Positions 1-8,520 of a stretch of DNA of 64,000 nt are shown here, in pieces. Origin of the DNA: an uncultured Marinococcus sp. (GTDB lineage Bacteria > Bacillota > Bacilli > Bacillales > Marinococcaceae); NCBI RefSeq assembly GCF_947493875.1, contig NZ_CANLSU010000002.1, forward strand, positions 248,001 to 312,000. Direction: 5' to 3'. Each line of letters starts with the position of its first letter. The first letter of the stretch is position 1. Both the position numbers and the translations under genes were made by a program. The notes beneath the pieces were generated by a model. The model was not told where the DNA came from. It searched no databases and saw only the letters and a program-made list of their open reading frames with translations.

Positions 1-36
1 ATACAGACACAGACATAGTAAACGAGGTGTGAAACG

Positions 37-1233
37 TTGGCGAAGATAGAAGTGGAGAACTTAACCAAGGTCTTCGGCAAACGCCCAAGCCGTGCGATTA
101 AGCTGCTGGAACAGGGGAAATCAAAGGATGAAATCCTGGAAGAGACCGGCTGCACGGTCGGTGTGAACCGAACCAATTTTTCGGTGGAGGCCGGAGAAAT
201 ATTTGTCATCATGGGACTTTCCGGGAGCGGAAAATCTACTCTTGTGCGACTTCTGAACCGGTTAATTGATCCGACCGAAGGAAGCGTCTTGGTGGACGGC
301 GATGATCTGGCCCGTATGGACGATAAAGGGCTGAGAGCGGTACGCCGGGAAAAAATGAGCATGGTTTTCCAACAATTCGGACTATTTCCCTTCCGTACGA
401 TTCTCGATAACGTAGCGTACGGTCTGGAAATACAGGGTCTCGAGGAGCAGGAAAAAAAGAAAAAAGCAGATGAAGCCCTGCAGCTGGTCGGCCTTGGCGG
501 CTACGGCAACATGTATCCGGATGAATTGTCCGGCGGGATGCAGCAGCGTGTCGGCCTGGCAAGGGCACTGGCGGCAGATACGGATATTCTGCTGATGGAT
601 GAGGCCTTCTCGGCACTCGACCCGCTGATCCGGAAGGAAATGCAGGATGAACTGCTCGAGCTTCAGGGCCGGATGAAAAAGACGATCGTGTTTATTACCC
701 ACGATCTGGACGAAGCGCTCCGGCTTGGCGACCGCATTACGATTATGAAGGACGGACGGGTTGTCCAGATCGGGACGCCGGAGGATATTCTTCAGCACCC
801 GGCTGATGACTACGTCGCCAAATTCGTGGAAGACGTGGATCGCTCCAAGGTATTTACCGCGGAAGCTGTCATGAAACGGCCGGAAGTGCTTACGATCGAT
901 AAAGACGGGCCGCGGGTGGCGCTGCAGCGCATGAAAAAGGAAGGCATTTCGAGCCTTTATGTAACCAATAAAGACCGCACGCTGCTTGGTATTGTCCATG
1001 CCGATGAAGTATCAAATTTAGTAGAGCAGGGATCCGAAGATATCCGAAGCGTGCTGCATGAAGACGTGCCGACGGTGCAAAAGGATACCGTGGTCAAGGA
1101 AATGATCGAGCTGCTTACATACAAAAACACTCCAGTAGCCGTCGTAGATGAAGAACACAAGCTTGTCGGTATCGTCGTCAGAGGCTCCGTCATGGCGCTG
1201 CTTTCCGGTAAGGAGGTGTCGGCCGTTGAGTAA
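37..1233 (+). CDS. opuAA: Glycine betaine/proline ABC importer, ATP-binding subunit (OpuAA/ProV type)
   Basis: ATPase of a compatible-solute importer that drives uptake of glycine betaine or related osmoprotectants across the cytoplasmic membrane. A Walker A motif (GLSGSGKST, about residues 60-68), the ABC signature LSGGMQQR (about 164) and a Walker B segment ending MDEAFSALDP are visible. The last ~120 residues look like a tandem CBS pair, the ionic-strength/nucleotide sensor typical of OpuAA and ProV. The start is TTG, placed by a GAGGTG ribosome site 6-7 bases upstream. The gene overlaps opuAB by eight bases and the binding protein follows, so the three form one operon. The promoter lies outside the window or in its first 36 bases. 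Confidence 0.93.
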   Translation: MAKIEVENLTKVFGKRPSRAIKLLEQGKSKDEILEETGCTVGVNRTNFSVEAGEIFVIMGLSGSGKSTLVRLLNRLIDPTEGSVLVDGDDLARMDDKGLRAVRREKMSMVFQQFGLFPFRTILDNVAYGLEIQGLEEQEKKKKADEALQLVGLGGYGNMYPDELSGGMQQRVGLARALAADTDILLMDEAFSALDPLIRKEMQDELLELQGRMKKTIVFITHDLDEALRLGDRITIMKDGRVVQIGTPEDILQHPADDYVAKFVEDVDRSKVFTAEAVMKRPEVLTIDKDGPRVALQRMKKEGISSLYVTNKDRTLLGIVHADEVSNLVEQGSEDIRSVLHEDVPTVQKDTVVKEMIELLTYKNTPVAVVDEEHKLVGIVVRGSVMALLSGKEVSAVE

Positions 1234-2065
1234 CATCACCCCGCTGCCGCTTGCTGCCTGGATTGATGCGTTTGTCGAATGGCTGACCCAGGCGGAATTT
1301 ATTTTTGGCCCCCTTACGAACTTTATTGGCTATATTATCAGCGGCTTTGAATGGTTTTTCGGCATTTTTCCGCCGTGGCTGCTGCTCCTGATTATTGTCG
1401 GGTTAACGTTCTGGTTTGCCGGACGGAAAATCGGGCTCACGGTGTTTGTCCTGCTTGGGCTGCTGCTCATCTGGAACCTGGGCTACTGGGAAGACATGGT
1501 GCTGACGCTTGCGATCGTTCTGACTGCCGGGGTGATTTCCATTGTTATCGGGGTGCCGGTCGGCATCTGGATGTCCCGGAGCCCGGTGGTCGAGGGCACG
1601 ATTAAGCCGGTGCTCGACTTTATGCAGACAATGCCTGCCTTTGTGTACCTGATCCCGGCCGTTGCCTTTTTTGGCATCGGGATGGTACCGGGTGTCGTCG
1701 CCTCGGTCATCTTTGCGATGCCGCCGACGATCCGTTTTACGAACCTCGGCATCCGCCAGGTGCCGACCGAAATCATCGAAGCCTCGGAGGCCTTCGGGTC
1801 CACGGGCAATCAGAAGCTTTTCAAGGTACAGCTGCCGATGGCGAAAACAACCATTATGGCCGGGATTAACCAGACCATCATGCTGGCGCTGTCGATGGTC
1901 GTGATCGCCTCGATGATCGGGGCGGACGGCCTCGGGACGGCCGTATACTTTGCAGTCGGCAGAAACGATGTCGGCGGCGGCTTTGAAGCCGGTCTTGCGA
2001 TCGTAATTGTGGCGATTATTCTCGACCGGCTGACGCAGGGCATTGGAGCAAGTAAACGAAAATAG
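1226..2065 (+). CDS. opuAB: Glycine betaine/proline ABC importer, permease subunit
   Basis: Membrane permease of the OpuA importer. The product is about 279 residues with five to six hydrophobic segments and the binding-protein-dependent permease loop (EAsEAFGSTGNQkLFKVQLP region), which contacts the ATPase. I place the start at TTG 1226, just after the strong AGGAGGTG site at 1211-1218. A longer in-frame reading from 1148 would lie entirely inside opuAA and has no ribosome site. The overlap with the end of opuAA suggests translational coupling. Family and position between ATPase and binding protein make the call firm; the exact substrate range (betaine, proline betaine, carnitine) cannot be read from sequence. 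Confidence 0.92.
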   Translation: MSNITPLPLAAWIDAFVEWLTQAEFIFGPLTNFIGYIISGFEWFFGIFPPWLLLLIIVGLTFWFAGRKIGLTVFVLLGLLLIWNLGYWEDMVLTLAIVLTAGVISIVIGVPVGIWMSRSPVVEGTIKPVLDFMQTMPAFVYLIPAVAFFGIGMVPGVVASVIFAMPPTIRFTNLGIRQVPTEIIEASEAFGSTGNQKLFKVQLPMAKTTIMAGINQTIMLALSMVVIASMIGADGLGTAVYFAVGRNDVGGGFEAGLAIVIVAIILDRLTQGIGASKRK

Positions 2066-2124
2066 GTATACCTCCCAAAACAGGGAGTATCCATACAATT
2101 AAGAACAAAAGGGGAGTAATTCAC

Positions 2125-3072
2125 ATGGAAAAATTATGGAAAAAAGCTGGTTTAGGCGCAGCCGGAATATCAATGGCAGCGGTGATGACTGCCTGCGGCG
2201 GTGGAGGCGGAGATTCAGAAGAATCCGGCGGCTCTGACGATTCCGGATCGAGTGAAGAATCCTCTTCCGGTGGAGCATTTGGCGAAGAAGTGGACTACAC
2301 AATTACCGGTATTGATGCCGGTGCTGGTATTATGTCTCAAACGCAGACAGCGATAGAAGACTACGGTCTCAGTAACTGGAACCTGCAGTCGAGCTCGGGC
2401 GCAGCAATGACCAGCGCATTGGGCGATGCGGTTGCAAACGAAGAGCCGATCATTGTTACCGGCTGGACCCCGCACTGGATGTTCTCAGAATATGACCTGA
2501 AGTATCTGGAGGATCCGGAGGGCTCCTACGGCGATGGTGATGATATTCATACTGTCGTGCGTCAGGGGCTTGAAGAAGACATGCCGGGGGCGTATCAGTT
2601 CCTCGATCAGTTCCAGTGGGAAGCGTCTAATATGGAAGATATAATGGTGGAAATTCAGAATGGTACTGAGCCGGCTGAAGCCGCTGCTACCTGGGTGGAT
2701 GAAAACGAGGATATGGTGTCTGAATGGACCGATGGCGTGGAAGAGGTTGACGGCGAAGCGATTGAACTCGTATATGTAGCCTGGGATTCTGAGATTGCCT
2801 CCACCAACGTGGTCGGGGAAGTACTCACCGATCTTGGGTATGACGTAACTTTAACCCAGCTTGAAGCTGGACCAATGTTTGCGGCTGTTGCTGACGGCGA
2901 AGCAGACGGCATGGTTGCCGGATGGTTCCCGAATACACACGCAAGCCAGATGGAAGAGTACGGCGATGACTATGAAGATCTTGGTGCGAACCTCGAAGGC
3001 GCGATTACCGGCCTGGTCGTTCCAGAATATATGGACATCGAATCGATTGAAGACCTTGAAGCAGAGGAATAA
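2125..3072 (+). CDS. opuAC: Glycine betaine-binding lipoprotein (OpuAC type)
   Basis: Extracytoplasmic solute receptor of the OpuA importer. The N-terminus is a lipoprotein signal (MEKLWKKAG..., hydrophobic core, lipobox VMTAC), so the mature protein should be anchored by a lipidated cysteine near residue 24. A glycine/serine/aspartate/glutamate-rich linker of about 30 residues follows, then the binding domain. Several tryptophans (for example in TGWTPHWMF and VAGWFPNTH) fit the aromatic betaine-binding cage of this family. The whole protein is very acidic, as is common for exported proteins of halophiles. An AAGGGGAG ribosome site precedes the ATG and a hairpin terminator follows. Confidence 0.92.
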   Translation: MEKLWKKAGLGAAGISMAAVMTACGGGGGDSEESGGSDDSGSSEESSSGGAFGEEVDYTITGIDAGAGIMSQTQTAIEDYGLSNWNLQSSSGAAMTSALGDAVANEEPIIVTGWTPHWMFSEYDLKYLEDPEGSYGDGDDIHTVVRQGLEEDMPGAYQFLDQFQWEASNMEDIMVEIQNGTEPAEAAATWVDENEDMVSEWTDGVEEVDGEAIELVYVAWDSEIASTNVVGEVLTDLGYDVTLTQLEAGPMFAAVADGEADGMVAGWFPNTHASQMEEYGDDYEDLGANLEGAITGLVVPEYMDIESIEDLEAEE

Positions 3073-3082
3073 GTATAACGAT

Positions 3083-3114
3083 AAACCGGAGCTCTCAGGA
3101 GCTTCGGTTTTATT
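3083..3114 (+). terminator. Terminator of the opuA operon
   Basis: The imperfect inverted repeat AACCGGAGCTC / GGAGCTTCGGTT is followed by TTTTATTT, 10 bases after the opuAC stop. Confidence 0.7.
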
Positions 3115-3295
3115 TATGTCTTCATACATACCAAATGCCCGCAGGCGTTTGCCTGCAGGCATCAGGAAGTGGCACAATTATGGACCGGGCCAGCAGATAA
3201 TGCTGGTTTCAAATGGTCCAATAATCGAGGTATGGGGTGGGGTAGTAATGATATACCCGTTTTCCCCCGATTTAATCTGCCTAATTGTAAAAATA

Positions 3296-3324
3296 TAAAA
3301 ATCCCGCTGATAGAAAGCGGGATT
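3296..3324 (-). terminator. Terminator of the ferredoxin gene
   Basis: The stem AATCCCGCT / AGCGGGATT sits just downstream of the leftward ferredoxin gene. On the minus strand it is followed by a T-rich run. Another inverted repeat (GCCCGCAGGC / GCCTGCAGGC, about 3135-3159) lies between this and opuAC but has no T-run on either side. Confidence 0.6.
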
Positions 3325-3328
3325 CGAT

Positions 3329-3568
3329 TTATTCTGTACCGAAATATTGTTTTGCTTTTTCCAGGTATGGTTCTGTTTCCGGTGTCAGTTCAGTATCCTC
3401 CACGATAGCTTCTACTGGACAAACAACTACACAGGCACCACAGTCGATACAGACGTCGGGATCAATATAAAATTGCTCTTTTCCTTCTTCAATACAGTCT
3501 ACAGGACAAACATCCACGCATTCCCCTGCTTTTTCCTCTATACATGGCGATGTAATGACGAATGCCAT
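3329..3568 (-). CDS. fdxA: Ferredoxin with two cysteine clusters (FdxA-like)
   Basis: A 79-residue soluble electron carrier. The N-terminal half holds cysteines spaced as in 7Fe/8Fe ferredoxins (C9, C17, C21, then C25). The second half holds the classical CIDCGACVVVCP cluster for a 4Fe-4S centre. Acidic residues dominate, as in other bacillar ferredoxins that donate electrons to cytochrome P450s or nitrite/sulfite-type reductases. It appears monocistronic, with a GAGGTG-type ribosome site upstream on the minus strand and its own terminator. Which enzyme it serves here is not indicated by its neighbours. Confidence 0.88.
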   Translation of the reverse strand: MAFVITSPCIEEKAGECVDVCPVDCIEEGKEQFYIDPDVCIDCGACVVVCPVEAIVEDTELTPETEPYLEKAKQYFGTE

Positions 3569-3698
3569 TTTGGTTCACCTCTTTTCAAAGTATTTCAAGA
3601 GATTTATGATTACGCGCCGAAAAACTGTCTCTCCATTGAAGAAAGCCAGCGCCTAGTAAGAAACCTCTCTTTCTCTAGTGTAAAACATATAGTGCTCC

Positions 3699-3726
3699 TT
3701 TACAATTACCTGGCGATAAGTATAAT
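3699..3726 (+). promoter_or_regulatory. SigA-type promoter for the SLC13 permease gene
   Basis: TTTACA, 16 bases, then a perfect TATAAT, about 70 bases upstream of the permease start codon. It lies in the 225-base divergent intergenic region with the ferredoxin gene. Confidence 0.65.
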
Positions 3727-3794
3727 AGGTTGTGAATCTAAATTTGATTAAACATATTAAAATACTATGAATTATAAAAAAGGGAGGTGACGGC

Positions 3795-5573
3795 GTGTCC
3801 TGGGAGATTGCGTGGGTGCTGATTATCGTATTGGCGATGATTGGTGCTTTGATGAAAGAAATAGCGCGGCCGGGTATTATTTTTTTATTCGTCCTTTCTC
3901 TGCTGCTTATCACAGGGATCATTACACCACAACAGGGACTGAAGGGGTTTGCCAACCAGGGCATGCTGACTGTAGGCCTTCTTTGTATTGTTGCAGGCGC
4001 GGTTCAGCAGACCGGCATCGTGGACCGGTTCGTTGAAGGGGTGCTGAGTAAAGGCCGTACCCCTAGAGGGTCGCTAATGAAAATGCTCGTTCCTTCGGCG
4101 CTCATGAGTGGTTTTCTGAATAATACGCCGATTGTAGCAACGTTCTCGCCGCTGGTGAAACGGTGGTGCGAGAAATATGATCTGGCGCCGTCCAAATTTC
4201 TGCTTCCCTTGTCCTATGCCACGATTATCGGCGGTACGATTACACTGATAGGAACGTCCACCAATCTCGTCGTGCATGGACTCCTGCTGGAGAGGGGCTA
4301 TGCGGGGTTTCATTTTTTTCAGCTCGCGCTGATCGGCATACCGGCAACAATTGCTGTCACTATCTTCATTTTAACGGTCGGCATAAAGATTCTGCCGGAC
4401 CGGAAGCCGCCGCTGTTTTATCAGAAGGAAGGCCGGCGGAAATACATGCTCAAGCTCGAAATCACCCCGGATTATAAACATCTCGGGGATACGCTGAAGC
4501 GGGCAGGCTTTATTAATGACCCTTCTCTGCAGCTGCTGGCTGTGCTGCCAAACGGCGAATCAGAAGACAGGGAGGTCGGTGAACACCATATTCTTGAGCC
4601 GGGAGACTGTCTGATAGTATACGGAGACCTCACCCAGATCGCGATGCTCGAAAATACGGATGGTCTCGATATTAGAACGGAAAAGAGTGAGAAAAAAACG
4701 GCTGAAGAGCCGAATGAACGCAAGCTGATGGAAGTAATGGTAACCCACTACTCCAATATTTTATTTACGAAGCTAAAGGATATTTTCTTTGACCAGCGAT
4801 TTGATGCTGCGATTATCGGCATTCATCGCTATGATGAGAGCTATTCCTCCGAAATGAAAGAAATGGTGGTAAAGCCCGGGGATACGCTCCTGCTTTTGGC
4901 CGGACCGGAGTTTGAACAAAGGACGAGTGCCCATAATGACTTTCACGTGCTGAAAAACAGCGTAAATCCTTTTTTAAAGGGGCCGAGGTGGAAAAGCTGG
5001 CTGCCGCTCGTCATGATGATGCTCATGGTCAGCCTGGCTGCTCTGCAGGTTGTTCCTATTTTCTATGCAGCGCTGTTCGCCGTCGCCGGACTGCTTTTGA
5101 CACGTTCACTTTCGCTTAAGGATGCTCACCGGTATCTTCCATATGAAGTGCTGATCGTCATTGCCGCTGCCTTCGGGCTTGGGGAAGCGATGACGAGTAC
5201 GGGAGCTGCCCCGCTTCTTGCGGAGCGGATGATTGACTGGTTTATGCCGTTCGGAGTGCTGGGGGTGTTTACAGCCCTGTACGTGCTGACAAATGTGTTT
5301 ACCGAAGTGGTAACCAACAATGCGGCGGCTATCGTTATGCTCCCGGTGGCGCTGGAAACAGCGGATATTTTGTCTGTTTCTCCACTGGCGGCTGCGGTAA
5401 TTGTCGCGATTGCAGCTTCTGCAAGCTTTATTACGCCAATCGGCTACCAGACGAATCTGTTTGTGTATACGCAGGGCGGCTACCGGTTTACGGATTTTAT
5501 GAAAATCGGCATTCCGGTGAGTCTGATTGTTATGGTTATTACGATCAGTATTACATGGACGGTATGGGGGTAA
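3795..5573 (+). CDS. SLC13/DASS-family anion permease with TrkA-C (RCK_C) domains
   Basis: A large membrane permease of 592 residues. Two hydrophobic halves carry the paired SLC13 signatures: GFLNNTPIVA with IGGTITLIGTSTNLVV in the first half, and EVVTNNAAAIVMLP with SASFITPIGYQTN in the second. Between them (roughly residues 215-390) is a soluble stretch that looks like two TrkA-C/RCK_C domains, common in bacterial SLC13 permeases and thought to be regulatory. Substrates of this architecture are usually sodium-coupled sulfate, dicarboxylates or related anions; the sequence does not decide which. The GTG start is set by GGGAGGTGA eight bases upstream. Confidence 0.85.
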   Translation: MSWEIAWVLIIVLAMIGALMKEIARPGIIFLFVLSLLLITGIITPQQGLKGFANQGMLTVGLLCIVAGAVQQTGIVDRFVEGVLSKGRTPRGSLMKMLVPSALMSGFLNNTPIVATFSPLVKRWCEKYDLAPSKFLLPLSYATIIGGTITLIGTSTNLVVHGLLLERGYAGFHFFQLALIGIPATIAVTIFILTVGIKILPDRKPPLFYQKEGRRKYMLKLEITPDYKHLGDTLKRAGFINDPSLQLLAVLPNGESEDREVGEHHILEPGDCLIVYGDLTQIAMLENTDGLDIRTEKSEKKTAEEPNERKLMEVMVTHYSNILFTKLKDIFFDQRFDAAIIGIHRYDESYSSEMKEMVVKPGDTLLLLAGPEFEQRTSAHNDFHVLKNSVNPFLKGPRWKSWLPLVMMMLMVSLAALQVVPIFYAALFAVAGLLLTRSLSLKDAHRYLPYEVLIVIAAAFGLGEAMTSTGAAPLLAERMIDWFMPFGVLGVFTALYVLTNVFTEVVTNNAAAIVMLPVALETADILSVSPLAAAVIVAIAASASFITPIGYQTNLFVYTQGGYRFTDFMKIGIPVSLIVMVITISITWTVWG

Positions 5574-5635
5574 AAGCTGGAAAAGGCCCGGCGGGTTTTT
5601 TATACTGAAAATAAAGAAGAAAGAAGGTAAGCACC

Positions 5636-6151
5636 TTGGATATACGTGCAGAAGGTCTGTCCACGCATAAATGGCTGTTTGCACTGCCGCTTGCGGGTGC
5701 TGTGCTGACCATTCTCATTTCAACCTCCATGCCGTATCAGCAGCAGGACATTCGCCCTTGGCTTGAGCATATCCCGTTTGAGTGGCTGCAGCCGTATGTG
5801 TCCGTGCCCTCCTTTTCCTATGGCGGGGATCCGGTAAGTGTAGCTGCCTCCGGCGTGGAAGGCTATGTGGAATTTTTTATCCGAAAGGCAAGCCACGTGT
5901 TTATGTTCACCGTTATATTTCTGGCGGCGCTGCTCGCGGCATATCCGTACCGTCTCCCATTTTGGGGAAAACTCGCCGGAGCGTACGGGTTTGTATTGAT
6001 GTTTGCCGTGCTTGATGAGTTCCGGCAGCATTTCAGCCCGGACAGGCATGGCATGTGGCAGGACGTTCTCCTCGACATGACCGGGGTGTCCGCTGCGGCG
6101 GTGATTGTTGTTTTATGCTGGCTGTGGAGATACGGATCACGCTTTATGTAA
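5636..6151 (+). CDS. VanZ family membrane protein
   Basis: A 171-residue protein with four hydrophobic segments and the VanZ-like core: KASHVFMFTVIFLAALLA, then VLDEFRQHFSPDRHGMWQDVLLD. VanZ proteins are small membrane proteins of uncertain biochemical role; the founding member lowers teicoplanin susceptibility. The start is TTG with GAAGGTAA upstream. It follows the SLC13 gene by 62 bases, with only a short GC hairpin plus T-run between (about 5587-5604), so partial read-through is possible. A proper terminator follows. Confidence 0.82.
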   Translation: MDIRAEGLSTHKWLFALPLAGAVLTILISTSMPYQQQDIRPWLEHIPFEWLQPYVSVPSFSYGGDPVSVAASGVEGYVEFFIRKASHVFMFTVIFLAALLAAYPYRLPFWGKLAGAYGFVLMFAVLDEFRQHFSPDRHGMWQDVLLDMTGVSAAAVIVVLCWLWRYGSRFM

Positions 6152-6154
6152 AAA

Positions 6155-6190
6155 GACCCCTGCAGAGGATTGCGGGGGTCCCTGTTTTTA
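6155..6190 (+). terminator. Terminator downstream of the VanZ gene
   Basis: GACCCCTGCA pairs with TGCGGGGGTC across a short loop, followed by CCTGTTTTTA. Confidence 0.7.
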
Positions 6191-6233
6191 TAGAGGGAAT
6201 AAAGCGGAGAAGGTAATACGGGGGAAAAGACTG

Positions 6234-6620
6234 CTACATGCCGGCAGGGAAAGGCTCCGTGTTTAAGCCGATGCTTTCCGATGGCGCGTCAGAAGAACCG
6301 GTTTGCAGCTTCAAAAAACGGACGTCTTCAGCGTTTACTTCAACCACCTGCACACGCTTGTTATCCTTGTTGTCATAAAGACGGGTATTGATTCTTCCTT
6401 TCACACCGACCATAGCGCCTTTGTGGCAGTATTCGCACGTGGTTTCCGCCTGGCGCCGCCATACGGTCACGGGAACGAAATCGGCATCGTATTCCCCTTC
6501 CTGGTTGCGAAAGGACCGCTGGACAGCAAGGGTGAAGTTGCATACCGGGGTCCCGTCTTTTGTATAGGTTAATTCGGGATCTCGGGTGAATCTGCCGACA
6601 AGCGTCACCTGGTTAAACAT
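6234..6620 (-). CDS. ssbB: Single-stranded DNA-binding protein, short competence type (SsbB)
   Basis: A 128-residue OB-fold protein beginning MFNQVTLVGRFTRDPEL, the canonical SSB start. It lacks the long Gly/Gln-rich linker and the acidic D-D-I-P-F-type tail of the essential SsbA, matching the shorter SsbB/YwpH that protects incoming single-stranded DNA during transformation. Residues 57-68 contain WRRQAETTCEYCHK with two closely spaced cysteines. Competence genes comFA, comFC and comK elsewhere in the window support the role. A CAGGAGTG ribosome site precedes the ATG. Confidence 0.85.
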   Translation of the reverse strand: MFNQVTLVGRFTRDPELTYTKDGTPVCNFTLAVQRSFRNQEGEYDADFVPVTVWRRQAETTCEYCHKGAMVGVKGRINTRLYDNKDNKRVQVVEVNAEDVRFLKLQTGSSDAPSESIGLNTEPFPAGM

Positions 6621-6638
6621 GTAATCACTCCTGAATAG

Positions 6639-7211
6639 TTAGTGGGTCTGGGTTACAGACGTGTGGTATAAAAATCGGTGAAAGTATTCATGTCTGGGAG
6701 AAGGAAAAAAGGCAAGAGTGCGTTCGAGGGATAAAAAGGGATGTCTCGGGGCGTATTCGGGCTGCGGCGCAAGGTAGTCACGTGCGCTGCACCACCGGTA
6801 CGTGCCGGGATAGGGATGATCCAGCTTCTCAGAGGGAAGCAGATGTATCCGGCGGCTCTGCTCAAAAAAAGACGTTTCGTCGGGAAGAAGCTCGGAATGG
6901 TAGCGGGCCTGAAAAACGGAGCCGCCGGTTTCGTAATGGCGCCGGTAGTGCATGGCATAGGATGCATGCAGCTCCCGCATAATAGTGGAGATGGAGACGT
7001 AGGTGGACTCGGCCAGCAGGTGAATGCTGTCCGGAAGAAGACAGTAGGCGTGAAGATCAAGCTTCGTGGTATTGATTACTTTGGCTAATAAGTATACGTA
7101 TTGTTTATAGTCTTTTTCGTCGGGAAATAACGTACGGCCGGAAGCTCCAGCTGCAGTAATGGAATAGACGGTGCCTGGAAACCAAAGGCGTTCGTCCCGG
7201 GGCACGGGCAT
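6639..7211 (-). CDS. REP-associated tyrosine transposase-like protein (Y1_Tnp family), HUH motif degenerate
   Basis: About 190 residues from ATG 7211, chosen because AAAGAGGTGT precedes it; a longer reading of 250 residues has no ribosome site. The family pattern is clear: an N-terminal FPGTVYSITAAG strand, the segment LDLHAYCLLPDSIHLLAES, a helix with ISTIMRELHASYAMHYRRHY, then GGSVFQARYHSELL and RRIHLLPSEK. In active Y1 (IS200/RayT) enzymes the HUH metal-binding pair lies in a stretch resembling MPNHVHLL; here that position reads DSIH, so the first histidine is replaced by serine. The copy may therefore be catalytically dead or repurposed. It is solitary, with no flanking insertion-sequence ends seen, and lies 18 bases upstream of ssbB on the same strand. 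Confidence 0.72.
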   Translation of the reverse strand: MPVPRDERLWFPGTVYSITAAGASGRTLFPDEKDYKQYVYLLAKVINTTKLDLHAYCLLPDSIHLLAESTYVSISTIMRELHASYAMHYRRHYETGGSVFQARYHSELLPDETSFFEQSRRIHLLPSEKLDHPYPGTYRWCSARDYLAPQPEYAPRHPFLSLERTLAFFPSPRHEYFHRFLYHTSVTQTH

Positions 7212-7551
7212 ACACCTCTTTCGGTAAAAGTTTGTAGGGAATATTTCACCAAGAGGAGGGGATTGGTGAAAATCAGGCCGCAGACAGGGCCTGGGGAGCA
7301 GAAAAAAACGCGGTTGCGCCTCCTTTCGTGTTAGAATATAACTACTATACCATATATCCCAACAAAAGGAAGAAGCAGAATGTGACAACATTTTGGGAGC
7401 CCTGTCCCTGCTTTTGGAAAATTTAAGCAGAGTGATTTTGTTCCATGTATTTGTAATTCCTATTCATTATGGTATGTTGAATACAGCTTGATTTGTCTTG
7501 TATTTGACATGCGTGCGAGGCACGCAGCACAGTTATCAAGGAGGAAAAAAG

Positions 7552-8439
7552 ATGAAAGTACGTAAAGCTATTATTCCGGCCGCAGGGCTTGGAACGCGTT
7601 TTCTGCCGGCGACAAAGGCACAGCCGAAGGAAATGCTTCCGATTGTGGATAAACCCACTATTCAATACATAGTAGAAGAAGCGATTGCTGCCGGCATTGA
7701 AGACATTATCATTGTAAGCGGGCGCGGCAAGCGTGCAATTGAGGATCATTTCGACGTTTCGTATGAGCTCGAACAGACGCTCGAAAAGAAAAACAAAACG
7801 AAGCAGCTTGAGGAAGTCCAGCAGATTTCCAATATGGCAAATATCCACTACATCCGCCAGAAGGAGCCAAAGGGTCTTGGACACGCCATCTGGTGTGCCC
7901 ACCGTTTTATTGGGGACGAGCCGTTTGCTGTTCTGCTTGGTGACGATATTGTGCATTCGGACGAGCCGTGCATGAAGCAGCTCACAGACGTCTTTGATAA
8001 GTACCAGAGCTCGGTGGTCGGTGTCCAGCAGGTGCCGGATCAGGACGTTTCCAAGTACGGCATCATTGATCCGAAAAGCGAAGAAGAGCCGGGCGTTCAT
8101 AAAGTCCAGGGCTTAAAGGAAAAGCCGGATCTTGCGGATGCGCCGTCCAACTACGCAGTGATGGGTCGCTACGTTTTGACACCGGAAATCTTCGACATTC
8201 TCGAAACGCTGCCACCAGGCTCGGGCAATGAGATTCAGCTGACGGATGCGATTACGAAGCTGAATGAAAGCCAGGACGTGCTGGCGTATGAATTTGACGG
8301 TGTGCGCTACGATGTCGGCGATAAATTCGGCTTTGTCAAAGCGACAATCGATTTCGCGCTCGACCGGGAGGATCTGCGCGGCCCGCTTGAGGATTACCTG
8401 CAGAACAATATTCTGCAAAAAGAAACGGATAAAAACTAG
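7552..8439 (+). CDS. galU: UTP--glucose-1-phosphate uridylyltransferase
   Basis: Makes UDP-glucose from UTP and glucose-1-phosphate for glycolipid anchors, teichoic-acid glucosylation and, via Ugd, teichuronic acid. About 295 residues starting [20 protein letters not shown], the nucleotidyltransferase signature, followed by [14 protein letters not shown]. The start is ATG 7552, set by AAGGAGGAAAAAAG; the 54-base upstream extension of the frame has no ribosome site. B. subtilis gtaB occupies the same relative position ahead of tuaD, lytR, yvyE and degSU. A strong terminator follows. An inverted repeat GCGTGC/GCACGC at 7511-7525 lies in the leader. Confidence 0.95.
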   Translation: MKVRKAIIPAAGLGTRFLPATKAQPKEMLPIVDKPTIQYIVEEAIAAGIEDIIIVSGRGKRAIEDHFDVSYELEQTLEKKNKTKQLEEVQQISNMANIHYIRQKEPKGLGHAIWCAHRFIGDEPFAVLLGDDIVHSDEPCMKQLTDVFDKYQSSVVGVQQVPDQDVSKYGIIDPKSEEEPGVHKVQGLKEKPDLADAPSNYAVMGRYVLTPEIFDILETLPPGSGNEIQLTDAITKLNESQDVLAYEFDGVRYDVGDKFGFVKATIDFALDREDLRGPLEDYLQNNILQKETDKN

Positions 8440-8451
8440 GCATATTAGATG

Positions 8452-8486
8452 AAAAGGCCGCCGGGCACTGGTCCGGCGGCCTTTTT
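8452..8486 (+). terminator. Terminator of galU
   Basis: AAAAGGCCGCCGG and CCGGCGGCCTTTTTT form a long GC-rich stem with an 8-base loop and a T-run. Confidence 0.85.
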
Positions 8487-8492
8487 TGCGTC

Positions 8493-8518
8493 AAAAAAGA
8501 GCCCGCACGGGGCTCTTT
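8493..8518 (-). terminator. Terminator of the slaP-like gene
   Basis: AAAGAGCCC / GGGGCTCTTT stem, with a run of T on the minus strand, directly after the leftward gene's stop. Confidence 0.75.
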
Positions 8519-8520
8519 CG

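Noticed and set aside
1148-1225. Upstream extension of the OpuAB reading frame
   Set aside because: Lies wholly inside opuAA in another frame; a strong ribosome site supports TTG 1226 instead.
3135-3159. Inverted repeat after opuAC as a second terminator
   Set aside because: Good pairing but no T-run on either strand; role not assignable.
7212-7391. 60-residue N-terminal extension of the transposase-like protein
   Set aside because: No ribosome site and no family match; AAAGAGGTGT supports ATG 7211.
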